From: Lientehia hominis
GTDB taxonomy: Bacteria; Bacillota; Clostridia; Lachnospirales; Lachnospiraceae
Length of the DNA stretch: 64,000 bases
NCBI RefSeq assembly: GCF_021044755.1
Contig: NZ_JAJNOR010000004.1
Coordinates: 358,941 to 422,940, forward strand
Reading direction: 5' to 3'
The first letter of the stretch is position 1. Each line of letters begins with the position of its first letter. The position numbers were made by a program, and so were the translations under genes. Shown here piece by piece: positions 1-8,940 of this stretch. The notes below the pieces were generated by a model. It was not told the DNA's origin, did no database searches, and saw nothing but the letters and a program-made list of their open reading frames with translations.

Positions 1-322
1 CGATATAATCCAGTGAGATAATGCCCTTTTCATGGTCAATGTGAAGAATTCCCGCGGTGGAAAGTGCGATCGGATTCGGGCGTACAGGCGCTCTTGTGGA
101 AAAGATTCCCATAATTTCGGGGGATCTTTTATAAGGCTTAGGTATCTGGAGAGTCTGTCTGGCTTCTTTTAAATCAAAGTCACTGAACCACCATAGAACG
201 TTTAAATGGGAGAACCCGTCCAAAGCTGTTAAAGCGGGGATGAACTGCTTGTCCAGTTCCAGGGACATGGCTTCATTACGGACACGAATCCGGCCGATCG
301 GGTTTACTGAAAATTGTTTCAT
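1..322 (-). CDS. trmO: TrmO-family tRNA methyltransferase, N-terminal part (runs off window)
   Basis: The first 107 residues of a TrmO/YaeB (UPF0066) protein are visible, starting at ATG 322 on the minus strand; the C-terminus lies outside the window. The family uses S-adenosylmethionine to N6-methylate t6A at position 37 of threonine tRNAs. The segment GIFSTRAPVRPNPIALS, near residue 75, is the family's hallmark R-P-N-P core, and FSHLNVLWWFSD near residue 37 is also typical. It lies 63 bases downstream of the MerR gene on the same strand, so the two may be co-transcribed. I am confident of the family and less so of the exact tRNA substrate. Confidence 0.85.
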   Translation of the reverse strand, partial: MKQFSVNPIGRIRVRNEAMSLELDKQFIPALTALDGFSHLNVLWWFSDFDLKEARQTLQIPKPYKRSPEIMGIFSTRAPVRPNPIALSTAGILHIDHEKGIISLDYI

Positions 323-385
323 GATAAATTCCTCCATTTCTTGTCTGCTTCTGAATGGAGTGTAAACCATGACACGGTGGGAGAG

Positions 386-1204
386 TCAAGTGGTTTCTTC
401 CAGAGGTATCTGGATTTCTGTCAGATAGTTCCGGGAGCTGTCTTCATTCCAGGGGCCTCGGTGTACGATCTGCCTGCTCTGTCCGGTCATACGGTAGAGG
501 CTGTGTTTTTGAAGCCAGTCCGCCATTGAGAGATAGGCGCCGGCGATGTTTTCGAAAGGGCCGTATACCATGGAACAGGCCATGACAGGCACCGTTTCCG
601 TTTCACGGTAGACGAACCCTTCACAATCATTCCCTGTTTTTTTCGTCAGAACGCATAATTCCACATCAACGTCCTTTTCCCGATAATCCGGATCGTGATA
701 GATGGAAAAGGTATCCTGGGAAACAGATAACCCATGCTCTGTCACGAACCGGGACATTTCCTGCCACAGCTTGCTTTCAGCATAATAATCTGGTATGATT
801 TTCCTCAGTGAGAGGACCTGATGTCCGGGGACTGACTTAAGGGAAACCTGATAATGCATCTCATTTTTATCTGACAGAATGTTTTTTTGAGCCAATGCAA
901 TTTTTTCCAGCTTCGCCTGTTCAGACAAAATGCTATCTTTTATCTCTGCCTGTTTTTTTTCAAACTGCCTGAGGATGAAATCAGAAGAGCTGTGTTTCAA
1001 GGCCTCGGAGATTTCCGCCACATTAAAACCGCTGTCCCTTAAGAACAGGATTTTATTGAGGACCGGTATCTGTTCGGCAGAATACAAGCGGTATCCGGTG
1101 TACGCATCTGTCTGTGCGGGCCTTAACAGTCCTGTTTCGTCATAGTAGCGCAGCATTCGGATGGATACTTGCGTCAGTTTGGAGAATTCACCGATTTTAA
1201 ACAT
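386..1204 (-). CDS. MerR-family transcriptional regulator with GyrI-like effector domain
   Basis: A 272-residue regulator. Residues 1-70 form a MerR winged helix (MFKIGEFSKLTQVSIRMLRYYDETGLL, then GYRLYSAEQ). A charged helix at about 75-110 would be the dimerisation coiled coil. Residues about 115-270 look like a GyrI/AraC effector-binding domain (VYGPFENIAGAY, ending in ITEIQIPL). This architecture matches BmrR-type regulators that sense small lipophilic or cationic molecules and remodel promoters with long spacers. No transporter target is adjacent, so the ligand and regulon are unknown. It sits between a Spo0A_C-like gene (27 bases upstream) and trmO. Confidence 0.85.
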   Translation of the reverse strand: MFKIGEFSKLTQVSIRMLRYYDETGLLRPAQTDAYTGYRLYSAEQIPVLNKILFLRDSGFNVAEISEALKHSSSDFILRQFEKKQAEIKDSILSEQAKLEKIALAQKNILSDKNEMHYQVSLKSVPGHQVLSLRKIIPDYYAESKLWQEMSRFVTEHGLSVSQDTFSIYHDPDYREKDVDVELCVLTKKTGNDCEGFVYRETETVPVMACSMVYGPFENIAGAYLSMADWLQKHSLYRMTGQSRQIVHRGPWNEDSSRNYLTEIQIPLEETT

Positions 1205-1231
1205 TGCGGCATAGTCCTTTCGATTCCGTTA

Positions 1232-1564
1232 TTAAGTTTGATTTTTCAGATATTCCGAGAATATTTCGATAATTTCCCTGGGATAGGGGCTCTTGGTATG
1301 GCTGAATTTTCCTCCGGACAGCTCCGTGAGAAAGTCTTCCCCTCCGTTTCTCATGATCACGTCCCGTATGGTCCTGATATCCCGTTCAATATTCTGCACA
1401 TCCTCTTTATATCGAATAGCAATCGGGAAGTACACATCTTTGCGGATGTTGCATAATCTTGATTCATCTTCCATCACCATCTCTACTGCCAGTACAAAGT
1501 AGGGATAGCCCTGGTAGCTTTTGGATACTCCGACTGTCTGTAATAATTCGTACATCTTTTTCAT
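1232..1564 (-). CDS. Stand-alone Spo0A C-terminal-like DNA-binding protein
   Basis: A 110-residue protein with no receiver domain. Its core resembles the effector domain of the sporulation master regulator Spo0A: LLQTVGVSKSYQGYPYF corresponds to the family pattern of a Gly-Val turn followed by KGYQYLR. VQNIERDIRTIRDVI corresponds to the recognition-helix segment VERAIRHAIEVAW. The terminal residues 85-110 (FSHTKSPYPREIIEIF) are also compatible with that fold. Start chosen at ATG 1564, nine bases after AGGAGG. It may bind 0A-box-like sites without phosphorylation control, or act through dimerisation with another protein; this is inference from similarity seen by eye. Confidence 0.65.
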   Translation of the reverse strand: MKKMYELLQTVGVSKSYQGYPYFVLAVEMVMEDESRLCNIRKDVYFPIAIRYKEDVQNIERDIRTIRDVIMRNGGEDFLTELSGGKFSHTKSPYPREIIEIFSEYLKNQT

Positions 1565-1771
1565 ATCATATCTCCTCCTAATTCTTTATATAAGAGAAAT
1601 ATAAGAAAGAAAGGAAATTATTACCATGAATTCGACAGATTTAGCCAAATTATGACAGAGAACAGGACAGCTTTTTGGTTTTCATCTTTTTACAAGATTA
1701 TTTGAATTATAGCAAGAAAAGGAAGGGCTCCTTTTTCTTATGGATATCCTCTATAAAAATATAAGAAGACA

Positions 1772-1780
1772 TGATATAAT
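1772..1780 (+). promoter_or_regulatory. Extended -10 promoter ahead of the zinc-finger/polA operon
   Basis: TGATATAAT is a consensus TATAAT with the extended TGN element, 33 bases before the ATG at 1813. The -35 position, 17 bases upstream, reads TATAAA and is poor, which is usual for extended -10 promoters. An imperfect A/T-rich hairpin with 10-bp arms and one bulge lies just upstream at 1714-1739. Confidence 0.55.
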
Positions 1781-1812
1781 GGCGAAAGAATCACATAGAA
1801 AGAGGGCATTAT

Positions 1813-2175
1813 ATGACCAGATGCATGGAAGTTCAGGCCCAGATCACGGACTATATTGACGGAAAGCTCCCGCCAGAGGAGCTGGAGGCCTTTGTTTCCC
1901 ATATAAACGAGTGCGAGGAATGCAGGGAAGAACTGAATATCTATTATACGATATATGCAGGGCTTTCACAACTGGAACATGACGATCAGGAAATCAATGA
2001 GCTGTATGATCTGGATGGGGCCTTGGAGGAGGAGCTGTACCAGTCGGAGCTTTTGATAAAAAAGCGCCATTTTTTCCAGGGGTTCCGTTACGTGGTGTAT
2101 ACAGTGGCTTTCTGGTGTATCGTGCTGGCTGTTTTTCTGCAGCTGCGCTTGTTCGCTGATATGGGAATATTATAA
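1813..2175 (+). CDS. Membrane-anchored zf-HC2 anti-sigma-factor-like protein
   Basis: A 120-residue protein with an N-terminal putative zinc finger of the zf-HC2/ZAS type: H30-x3-C34-x2-C37, with C4 as a possible fourth ligand. A charged linker follows, then one membrane segment at about residues 92-112 (VVYTVAFWCIVLAVFLQL). Proteins of this build normally hold an ECF sigma factor at the membrane, but no sigma-factor gene lies next to it. The polA start is only 28 bases downstream, so the two are probably one transcript. It could be an orphan anti-sigma factor or a protein that uses the fold for another partner. Confidence 0.7.
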   Translation: MTRCMEVQAQITDYIDGKLPPEELEAFVSHINECEECREELNIYYTIYAGLSQLEHDDQEINELYDLDGALEEELYQSELLIKKRHFFQGFRYVVYTVAFWCIVLAVFLQLRLFADMGIL

Positions 2176-2203
2176 AAGATCGAGGAAGAAAAAGGAACCG
2201 GAT

Positions 2204-4846
2204 ATGAGAGAAAAAATCGTATTGATTGACGGACACAGCATTTTGAACCGGGCTTATTATGGCGTCAATATGGGCATGACCAATTTCGAGGGGCTCCATA
2301 CCAACGCCGTATACGGTTTTTTGAACATTTTACTGAAGATCATCGACGAAGAACAGCCGCAGTATATGACTGTGGCTTTTGATGTAAAAGCCCCGACCTT
2401 CCGTCATGAAATGTATGAAGCGTATAAGGGAACACGGAAGGGAATGCCAGAGGAGCTGCACGAGCAGGTGCCTTTGACGAAGGATGTGCTTAAGGCAATG
2501 GGAATCCAGGTGGCGGAGCTTCCTGGCTACGAGGCAGATGATATCCTGGGGACGCTGTCAGCCCGATGTGAGAAAGAGGGGCTGGACGTTGTTCTGGTTT
2601 CTGGTGACAGGGACATGCTGCAGCTGGCGAGCGGCAGGACAAAGATCCGGATACCGAAAACGAAGGGCGGGACGACTGCCGTTGAGGATTATTTGGAAAA
2701 GGACGTAAAGGAGAAGCTTGGAGTAACCCCGTCGGAGTTTGTGGACGTAAAGGCGCTTATGGGGGATTCCTCCGATAATATTCCAGGCGTCCCTGGCATT
2801 GGGGAAAAGACAGCGTTTGCCTTGATTCAGAAATATCACAGTTTGGAAGCCGTCTATGCGGATGTGGACAATGTAAAGCCGGCCAGGGCGCAGAAAGCGC
2901 TGGCGGCGGGCAGGGAAATGGCGGAGCTGTCCCAGACACTGGCCAGGATAGACAGAGAATGTCCTGTGGAATTTTCTCTGGAACAGGCCAGAATAGGCAA
3001 GCTGTTCACTCCGGAGGCTTATGAGATCATGAAGCGTCTGGAGCTGAGAAGTCTGTTGAAACGGTTTGAGGCGGGATGCCAGACTCAGAATTCAGTGGAG
3101 CGTGCTTTTTTATTCCTTGATGATCTGGAAGGCGCGGAGCTGGCGTTTGAAAAGGCCATGGGAGCAGAGCGGATTGGAATGCAGCTGGTGGCGGAAAACG
3201 GAGAACTCCTCGGTCTGTCACTGGCTTTTGGGGAAGAAGATATCTATTTCCTGGAGGCTTCCGATTTTCTGACCGGAGAGTACCTGGCCGGAAAAGCCAG
3301 GCAGTTGTGCCTTCGCGGGAGAGATACCTGGATGCTGGATTTAAAGGAGGCACTTCCCTATCTGGGCATAGAGGAAACAGAGGGGGTATACGATGCCGGT
3401 GTGGCGGGATATCTGCTGAATCCCCTGAAAAGCGCCTATGTGTATGATGATCTGGCCAGAGAATATCTGGAGCTGACGGTCCCTTCCAGGACGGACCTGC
3501 TTGGAAAGGTTTCTTTTCAGTCCGCCCTTCAGGATAAAAAAGAGAGCTGTATCACGTGCTTCTGCTATTCGGCGTATACGGCCATGGCGTCGGGAGAGAT
3601 CCTGCTCACGAAGCTTCGGGAAACAGGCATGGAGCCGTTGTTTCGAAATATTGAGATGCCTTTGATCTACAGCCTTTACCATATGGAGAAAGAGGGTATC
3701 CAGGTGGAAAAAGAGGCGCTCAGGGTTTACGGAGAAACGCTGAGGGTCCAGATCGAACGCCTGGAGATAGAGATATATGAGCTTTCCGGAGAAACCTTCA
3801 ATATCAATTCTCCTAAGCAGCTGGGAGTGATCCTGTTCGAAAAACTGAAGCTGCCCTATGGAAAAAAGACAAAGACGGGATATTCCACGTCCGCCGACAT
3901 TCTGGAAAAATTGGCGCCTGAGCAGCCTCTGGTGGCAAAGATCCTGGAGTACAGGCAGCTTACGAAACTGAAATCTACCTATGCCGATGGCCTGGCTGTA
4001 TATATTGGAGAGGACGGAAGAATCCACGGAAAGTTCAACCAGACCATCACGGCAACAGGCCGTATCAGCAGTACAGAGCCAAACCTTCAGAACATCCCGG
4101 TCAGGATGGCTTTAGGACGGGAAATCCGCAAGGTATTCGTACCGAAGGAAGGCTGTGTATTTGTAGACGCGGATTATTCTCAGATTGAGCTGCGGATCCT
4201 GGCTCACATGTCGGGGGACAGCCGGCTCATCGAAGCATATCATCAGGCGGAGGATATCCACAGGATGACGGCGTCACAGGTGTTTCATGTGCCCTTTGAC
4301 GAGGTGACGCCTCTTCAGAGAGGGAACGCTAAAGCTGTCAATTTTGGAATCGTATACGGCATCAGTGCCTTTGGACTCAGCGAGGGCTTAAGCATAACCA
4401 GGCAGGAAGCGCTTGATTATATCAAACAGTATTTTGAAACTTATCCCGGAGTCAAGGTCTTTCTGGATGGTTTGGTGGATTCAGGCAAAGAGAAGGGATA
4501 TGTGACGACCTTATTCGGCCGCAGACGTCCCGTGCCGGAGCTGTCTTCCTCCAACTTCATGCAGAGAAATTTTGGAGAGAGGGTCGCCATGAACAGTCCC
4601 ATTCAGGGGACGGCGGCCGATATCATGAAGATCGCGATGATCGGTGTGGACAGGAGGCTTCGCAGAGAGAATCTCAGATCCAGGCTGATTCTCCAGATCC
4701 ATGACGAGCTTCTGGTGGAGGCGGCGGAGGACGAAGCCGAGCAGGTTAAACGCATACTGAAGGAAGAGATGGACGGCGCGGCCGAGCTGTCGGTGCCCCT
4801 TGAAGTGGATTTGAACACAGGATACAGCTGGTTTGAAACGAAATAG
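2204..4846 (+). CDS. polA: DNA polymerase I
   Basis: An 880-residue family A polymerase for Okazaki-fragment maturation and repair. Residues 1-290 form the 5'-3' exonuclease (FEN) domain: LIDGHSILNRAYYG, YEADDILGTL and SGDRDMLQL carry its metal-binding acids. Polymerase motifs A (DADYSQIELRIL), B (RGNAKAVNFGIVYG) and C (QIHDELLVEA) are intact in the C-terminal third. The middle domain does not show the D-x-E of a working 3'-5' proofreading exonuclease (it reads ERIGMQLVAENGELLGLS), as in many Firmicute PolA proteins. coaE follows within 20 bases. Confidence 0.97.
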   Translation: MREKIVLIDGHSILNRAYYGVNMGMTNFEGLHTNAVYGFLNILLKIIDEEQPQYMTVAFDVKAPTFRHEMYEAYKGTRKGMPEELHEQVPLTKDVLKAMGIQVAELPGYEADDILGTLSARCEKEGLDVVLVSGDRDMLQLASGRTKIRIPKTKGGTTAVEDYLEKDVKEKLGVTPSEFVDVKALMGDSSDNIPGVPGIGEKTAFALIQKYHSLEAVYADVDNVKPARAQKALAAGREMAELSQTLARIDRECPVEFSLEQARIGKLFTPEAYEIMKRLELRSLLKRFEAGCQTQNSVERAFLFLDDLEGAELAFEKAMGAERIGMQLVAENGELLGLSLAFGEEDIYFLEASDFLTGEYLAGKARQLCLRGRDTWMLDLKEALPYLGIEETEGVYDAGVAGYLLNPLKSAYVYDDLAREYLELTVPSRTDLLGKVSFQSALQDKKESCITCFCYSAYTAMASGEILLTKLRETGMEPLFRNIEMPLIYSLYHMEKEGIQVEKEALRVYGETLRVQIERLEIEIYELSGETFNINSPKQLGVILFEKLKLPYGKKTKTGYSTSADILEKLAPEQPLVAKILEYRQLTKLKSTYADGLAVYIGEDGRIHGKFNQTITATGRISSTEPNLQNIPVRMALGREIRKVFVPKEGCVFVDADYSQIELRILAHMSGDSRLIEAYHQAEDIHRMTASQVFHVPFDEVTPLQRGNAKAVNFGIVYGISAFGLSEGLSITRQEALDYIKQYFETYPGVKVFLDGLVDSGKEKGYVTTLFGRRRPVPELSSSNFMQRNFGERVAMNSPIQGTAADIMKIAMIGVDRRLRRENLRSRLILQIHDELLVEAAEDEAEQVKRILKEEMDGAAELSVPLEVDLNTGYSWFETK

Positions 4847-4865
4847 GGCTTTCGGAGAGAAAAAA

Positions 4866-5453
4866 ATGAAGATAATCGGAGTGACTGGCGGTGTAGGAGC
4901 AGGAAAGAGCACGGTGCTGGAAATCTTAAAGGAAGAATACGGCGCCGGAATCTTGACGGCAGATGAAATCGGGAGGGAACTCATGGAACCGGAGGGCGCC
5001 TGCTTTGCACAGGTGAGAGATGTCTTTGGTGAAGGAGTCATAAGACAGGACGGGACTCTGGACCGGAGAAAGATCGCGTCGATGGTGTTCCGGGACCGGG
5101 CAGCGTTAAAGCGGCTGAACGGCATCATCCATCCGGCGGTCCGGAAAGAGACGGAAAAACGGCTTCAGGACTTTGAGATATCCGGAAAGGATATTGCCGT
5201 GATCGAGACGGCCATTCTGTTTGAAGCCGGGTATGAGGATATCTGCGATGTGGTCTGGTATGTCTATGCCGACGAGGAGACGAGGATTCAGAGGCTTATG
5301 CAGAGCAGAGGCTATGGAAGGGATAAATGCCGGGAGATCATGGCAAACCAGATGCCGGACCGGGAATTCAGACGGCGGTGCGGCGCGGTCATCGACAACA
5401 GTGGGAGCAGGGCGGATACGAAAGAGCAGATTGCATCTTCCTTGTCCTTATGA
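4866..5453 (+). CDS. coaE: Dephospho-CoA kinase
   Basis: A 195-residue P-loop kinase that phosphorylates the 3'-hydroxyl of dephospho-CoA, the last step of coenzyme A synthesis. The start MKIIGVTGGVGAGKST at ATG 4866 places the Walker A loop at the N-terminus as in the family; a longer in-frame reading from 4833 would overlap polA and add residues with no counterpart. LTADEIGRELM and the lid region MQSRGYGRDKCREIMANQM are typical. CoA supply is relevant in an acetogen, but the polA-coaE pairing is a common arrangement and need not reflect that. Confidence 0.95.
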   Translation: MKIIGVTGGVGAGKSTVLEILKEEYGAGILTADEIGRELMEPEGACFAQVRDVFGEGVIRQDGTLDRRKIASMVFRDRAALKRLNGIIHPAVRKETEKRLQDFEISGKDIAVIETAILFEAGYEDICDVVWYVYADEETRIQRLMQSRGYGRDKCREIMANQMPDREFRRRCGAVIDNSGSRADTKEQIASSLSL

Positions 5454-5519
5454 TAAAATAACACATGATGTCTGCAGACAAAATAAACAATAATATAGAG
5501 ATAAAGTGAGGAATGTGAC

Positions 5520-6320
5520 ATGATGCGCCTCGTCAGTATAGCCAGCGGCAGCAGCGGAAACTGTATCTATGTAGGTACGGAGCACACCCATCTCCTGATC
5601 GATGCAGGGATATCCGCCAAACGGATTGAATGCGGGCTGTGTGAGCTGGGAATCAAAGGCTCAGAGCTTTCCGGTATCCTGATCACCCATGAGCACTCGG
5701 ACCATATCGGGGGACTGGGAGTCTTTTCAAGAAAAAATGAGGTGCCCATATATACCACCCGGGAAACCTATGAAGGCATACGGTCGGCGAAGACTGTGGG
5801 AGAACTGCCGGAAGGACTTCACAGAGAGATTTTTCCGGATGTGGATTTTTCCATAGGAGATATGAGGATATCACCGTTTTCCATTGATCATGACGCTGCG
5901 AATCCATGTGCGTTCCGGGTGGGTTCCGGCGGAAGCTCAGCCGCTGTAGTGACAGACCTTGGCAATTACAGCCAGTATACTATCAATCATCTGCAGGGAC
6001 TGGACGCCGTTCTTCTGGAAGCGAACCATGACGTACATATGCTGGAAGCGGGACCGTATCCCTATTATCTGAAAAAGCGGATCATGGGGAACAGAGGACA
6101 TCTTTCCAACGATTCGGCGGGGCGGCTGCTGGGGGAAGTTCTTCACGATAAGTTTAAGAAGGCGCTGCTGGGACATCTTTCCAAAGAGAATAATTATGCG
6201 GATCTGGCCTATGAGACGGTCCGCCTGGAGGTGACCATGGGAGAGAACGCTTACCGGGGCACTGATTTTGATATCGCAGTTGCGGACAGGAGCAGGATGT
6301 CGGAGATCGTGTACCTTTGA
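5520..6320 (+). CDS. walJ: YycJ/WalJ-like metallo-beta-lactamase-fold hydrolase
   Basis: A 266-residue protein of the metallo-beta-lactamase fold. The metal motif THEHSDHIGGLGVF (near residue 58) is followed by conserved His and Asp residues (ISPFSIDHDAANPC; VVTDLGNYSQ; EANHDVHML; LGHLSKENN). The length and the opening RLVSIASGSSGNC match YycJ/WalJ, a 5'-3' exonuclease linked to DNA repair and cell-wall control in Bacillus. The walRK operon that usually hosts it is not here. Either of two adjacent ATG codons (5520, 5523) could be the start. Confidence 0.85.
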   Translation: MMRLVSIASGSSGNCIYVGTEHTHLLIDAGISAKRIECGLCELGIKGSELSGILITHEHSDHIGGLGVFSRKNEVPIYTTRETYEGIRSAKTVGELPEGLHREIFPDVDFSIGDMRISPFSIDHDAANPCAFRVGSGGSSAAVVTDLGNYSQYTINHLQGLDAVLLEANHDVHMLEAGPYPYYLKKRIMGNRGHLSNDSAGRLLGEVLHDKFKKALLGHLSKENNYADLAYETVRLEVTMGENAYRGTDFDIAVADRSRMSEIVYL

Positions 6321-6379
6321 TGTTTTATGATCTGGCTTAAACCGTAGGTTATTTCACATATAGGACGAGGAGAATGAAG

Positions 6380-6652
6380 ATGAAAAAAACTATTATCACA
6401 GTCGTAGGCAGGGATACCGTAGGTATCATTGCGAAGGTATGTACATATCTGGCCAATAACCGCATCAACATTGAGGATATTTCCCAGACCATCCTGCAGG
6501 GTTATTTCAACATGATGATGATCGTGGACGCCAGCCAGTCAGCCAAGCCCTTTGGCGATGTGGTCGAGGAGCTGGACCAGATCGGGGAAGAGATTGGTGT
6601 GAAGATCCGCTGTCAGCATGAGGATATCTTCAACAAAATGCACAGAATTTAA
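6380..6652 (+). CDS. UPF0237 ACT-domain protein
   Basis: A 90-residue stand-alone ACT domain (MKKTIITVVGRDTVGIIAKV...). Free ACT domains usually bind amino acids and regulate partner enzymes. I prefer ATG 6380 because the GAGGAG at 6367-6372 is seven bases away; ATG 6374 would be too close. It is followed after 11 bases by a UPF0210 gene; this pair is conserved across Firmicutes and archaea, which suggests the ACT domain regulates the UPF0210 partner. Neither function is established. Confidence 0.9.
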   Translation: MKKTIITVVGRDTVGIIAKVCTYLANNRINIEDISQTILQGYFNMMMIVDASQSAKPFGDVVEELDQIGEEIGVKIRCQHEDIFNKMHRI

Positions 6653-6663
6653 GAGGGACGGCT

Positions 6664-8028
6664 ATGATAAACAGATTTGAAGTAGATGAGACGAATAAAA
6701 TGATCGAGCAGGAGAAGCTGGATGTCCGGACGGTCACCATGGGTATCAGCTTATTGGACTGTATCGATTCTCAGCTGGACAAGGTAAATGAAAAGGTTTA
6801 TAAAAAGATCACCTCTTATGCGAAAGATTTGGTCGATGTAGGGCATGAAATTGAAGTGAAATACGGTATCCCGATCGTGAACAAGAGAATTTCCGTTACG
6901 CCCATCGCATTGGTGGGAAGCGCGGCTTGTAAAACAGCGGAAGATTTTGTGACACTGGCGAGGACTCTTGATCTGGCGGCAAAGGAAGTAAAAGTGAACT
7001 TCATAGGAGGATATACCGCTCTGGTCAGCAAGGGGATGACACAGGCCGAAGAGCTTCTGATTCGTTCGATTCCCCAGGCCCTCGCTTGTACGGACAGAGT
7101 CTGCAGCTCCGTGAATGTGGGATCCACCAAGACCGGAATCAATATGGACGCGGTAAAGCTGATGGGAGAGGTGATCAGGGAAACGGCGCTTGCCACCAGG
7201 GAGCGGGACTCCCTGGGATGCGCGAAGCTGGTAGTGTTCTGCAACGCTCCCGATGATAATCCGTTTATGGCCGGAGCTTTCCACGGTGTGACAGAGGCCG
7301 ATGCCATCATCAATGTCGGAGTCAGCGGGCCGGGAGTGGTGAAGACTGCCCTGGAAGAAGTGCGTGGACAGAATTTTGAGGTGCTTTGTGAGACCATTAA
7401 AAAAACGGCGTTCAAGGTGACGCGCGTGGGCCAGCTGGTAGCACAGGAAGCTTCCCAGAGACTGGGAGTTCCCTTTGGGATCGTGGATCTGTCGCTGGCT
7501 CCGACACCGGCTGTGGGAGACAGTGTCGCGGAGATCTTGGAAGAGATCGGCCTGGAAAGTGTAGGCGCTCCGGGGACGACAGCCGCTCTTGCCCTTCTGA
7601 ATGATCAGGTGAAAAAGGGAGGCGTGATGGCTTCCTCCTATGTGGGAGGCCTGAGCGGCGCATTTATTCCCGTGAGTGAGGATCAGGGAATGATTGATGC
7701 TGTGAACAGAGGAGCCTTGAGCATCGAAAAACTGGAGGCTATGACATGCGTATGCTCCGTCGGGCTGGATATGATAGCGATCCCTGGGGACACCACTCCG
7801 GATACCTTGTCCGGTATCATTGCTGATGAAGCCGCCATTGGAATGATAAACCAGAAGACCACGGCGGTCCGCCTGATTCCCGCCATTGGGAAAAAGGCCG
7901 GCGACACAGTTGAATTCGGAGGGCTTTTGGGATACGCGCCGGTGATGCCGGTGAACCCTTATTCCTGTGCAAAATTTGTCAGCAGGGGAGGCAGGATTCC
8001 TGCTCCCATTCACAGCTTTAAGAACTGA
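6664..8028 (+). CDS. UPF0210 (DUF711, PFL family) protein
   Basis: A 454-residue member of the DUF711/PFL family, related by fold to glycyl-radical enzymes of the pyruvate formate-lyase group but without a recognised glycyl-radical motif. Full length for the family, with the typical glycine-rich stretches (GVSGPGVVKTAL; VGAPGTTAALALL; SSYVGGLSGAFIPVSED). Located just after its usual ACT-domain partner. The reaction it performs is not known; I only claim family membership. Confidence 0.9.
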   Translation: MINRFEVDETNKMIEQEKLDVRTVTMGISLLDCIDSQLDKVNEKVYKKITSYAKDLVDVGHEIEVKYGIPIVNKRISVTPIALVGSAACKTAEDFVTLARTLDLAAKEVKVNFIGGYTALVSKGMTQAEELLIRSIPQALACTDRVCSSVNVGSTKTGINMDAVKLMGEVIRETALATRERDSLGCAKLVVFCNAPDDNPFMAGAFHGVTEADAIINVGVSGPGVVKTALEEVRGQNFEVLCETIKKTAFKVTRVGQLVAQEASQRLGVPFGIVDLSLAPTPAVGDSVAEILEEIGLESVGAPGTTAALALLNDQVKKGGVMASSYVGGLSGAFIPVSEDQGMIDAVNRGALSIEKLEAMTCVCSVGLDMIAIPGDTTPDTLSGIIADEAAIGMINQKTTAVRLIPAIGKKAGDTVEFGGLLGYAPVMPVNPYSCAKFVSRGGRIPAPIHSFKN

Positions 8029-8059
8029 TCACAGCCGGACAAAAGACGGGAGGAACATC

Positions 8060-8851
8060 ATGGACTTAGGTCTAAAGGGACAAGTGGCAGTCATCTGCGG
8101 AGGAACGACGGGAATCGGCGCCGCCGCTGCGTTACGATTTGCGGAGGAAGGCTGTAAGGTTGCTGTCTGCAGTCATTCGTTTTCAAAAGTGGAGGCATTT
8201 GAACAGCAGGCGAGAGACTCTGGATACGAGGATATCCTGGCGGAACAGGTGGACGTGACAGAGCTTTCCCAGATACGGGCGTTTGCGGATGATGCCGCAA
8301 AGCGGTTTGGGGGAATCGATATCTGGGTGAACTGCGCGGGAGGAAATAAACACGGCCCCCTCCATTCACTGCCGGAGGAGACCTTCCGCTATATCATGGA
8401 TTTGAATCTGACCAGTACTTTCCTTGGTATTCAGACGGCAGCAAAGCATATGATGCCCAAAAAGAGCGGAGTAATCATCAATCTGTCTTCTCTCTCCTCC
8501 AGAATACCGGTGGATTACCGGGTGACTTATGGGGCCGCGAAAGCGGGGGTCAATATGCTGACAGTTGGCGCCGCGTCGGAGCTGGCGCCCTATGGAATCC
8601 GCGTCAATGCGGTATCTCCGGGAGTGATCGATACGGTGCTTTCCGCAAAGGCAATCTATGAGCAGAGAGACTATACAATGTCCATGATACCTCTTCATCG
8701 GGCCGGCCGGCCGGAGGAGATCGGAGATGTGATAGTCTGCATGGCGAGCAGCCGCTTTGGCTATATGACCGGTACCGTGGTGAATGTGGACGGCGGGAAA
8801 AACAGTGTAGAGGATACAGAGCTTCCGTGGAAAAAGCCCTGGGAGGGATAA
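8060..8851 (+). CDS. Short-chain dehydrogenase/reductase (SDR) family oxidoreductase
   Basis: A 263-residue classical SDR. The dinucleotide-binding loop is GGTTGIGAAAAL near residue 15; NCAGG follows near 95. The catalytic set is S in NLSSLSS with Y-x3-K in TYGAAKAG. The C-terminal NVDGGKN is usual for the family. The start at ATG 8060 follows GGGAGGAAC; an in-frame longer reading overlaps the previous gene. Substrate cannot be deduced; similar proteins are annotated as 3-oxoacyl-ACP reductases or sugar-alcohol dehydrogenases. It closes the local operon before a terminator. Confidence 0.88.
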   Translation: MDLGLKGQVAVICGGTTGIGAAAALRFAEEGCKVAVCSHSFSKVEAFEQQARDSGYEDILAEQVDVTELSQIRAFADDAAKRFGGIDIWVNCAGGNKHGPLHSLPEETFRYIMDLNLTSTFLGIQTAAKHMMPKKSGVIINLSSLSSRIPVDYRVTYGAAKAGVNMLTVGAASELAPYGIRVNAVSPGVIDTVLSAKAIYEQRDYTMSMIPLHRAGRPEEIGDVIVCMASSRFGYMTGTVVNVDGGKNSVEDTELPWKKPWEG

Positions 8852-8872
8852 AATCGTATCATTTTCATAATG

Positions 8873-8913
8873 AAAAACGCATTTCCTGGATGAAGCCGGG
8901 AAATGCGTTTTTT
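8873..8913. terminator. Bidirectional rho-independent terminator
   Basis: AAAAACGCATTTCC pairs with GGAAATGCGTTTTT around an 11-base loop, flanked by A and T runs on both sides. It separates the plus-strand SDR gene from the convergent minus-strand tmcAL gene. Confidence 0.85.
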
Positions 8914-8940
8914 AACGACTGGACTTGCAGCTGCTCAAAA

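Noticed and set aside
6751..8013. 420-codon open frame on the minus strand
   Set aside because: Antisense of the UPF0210 gene with no recognisable protein features.
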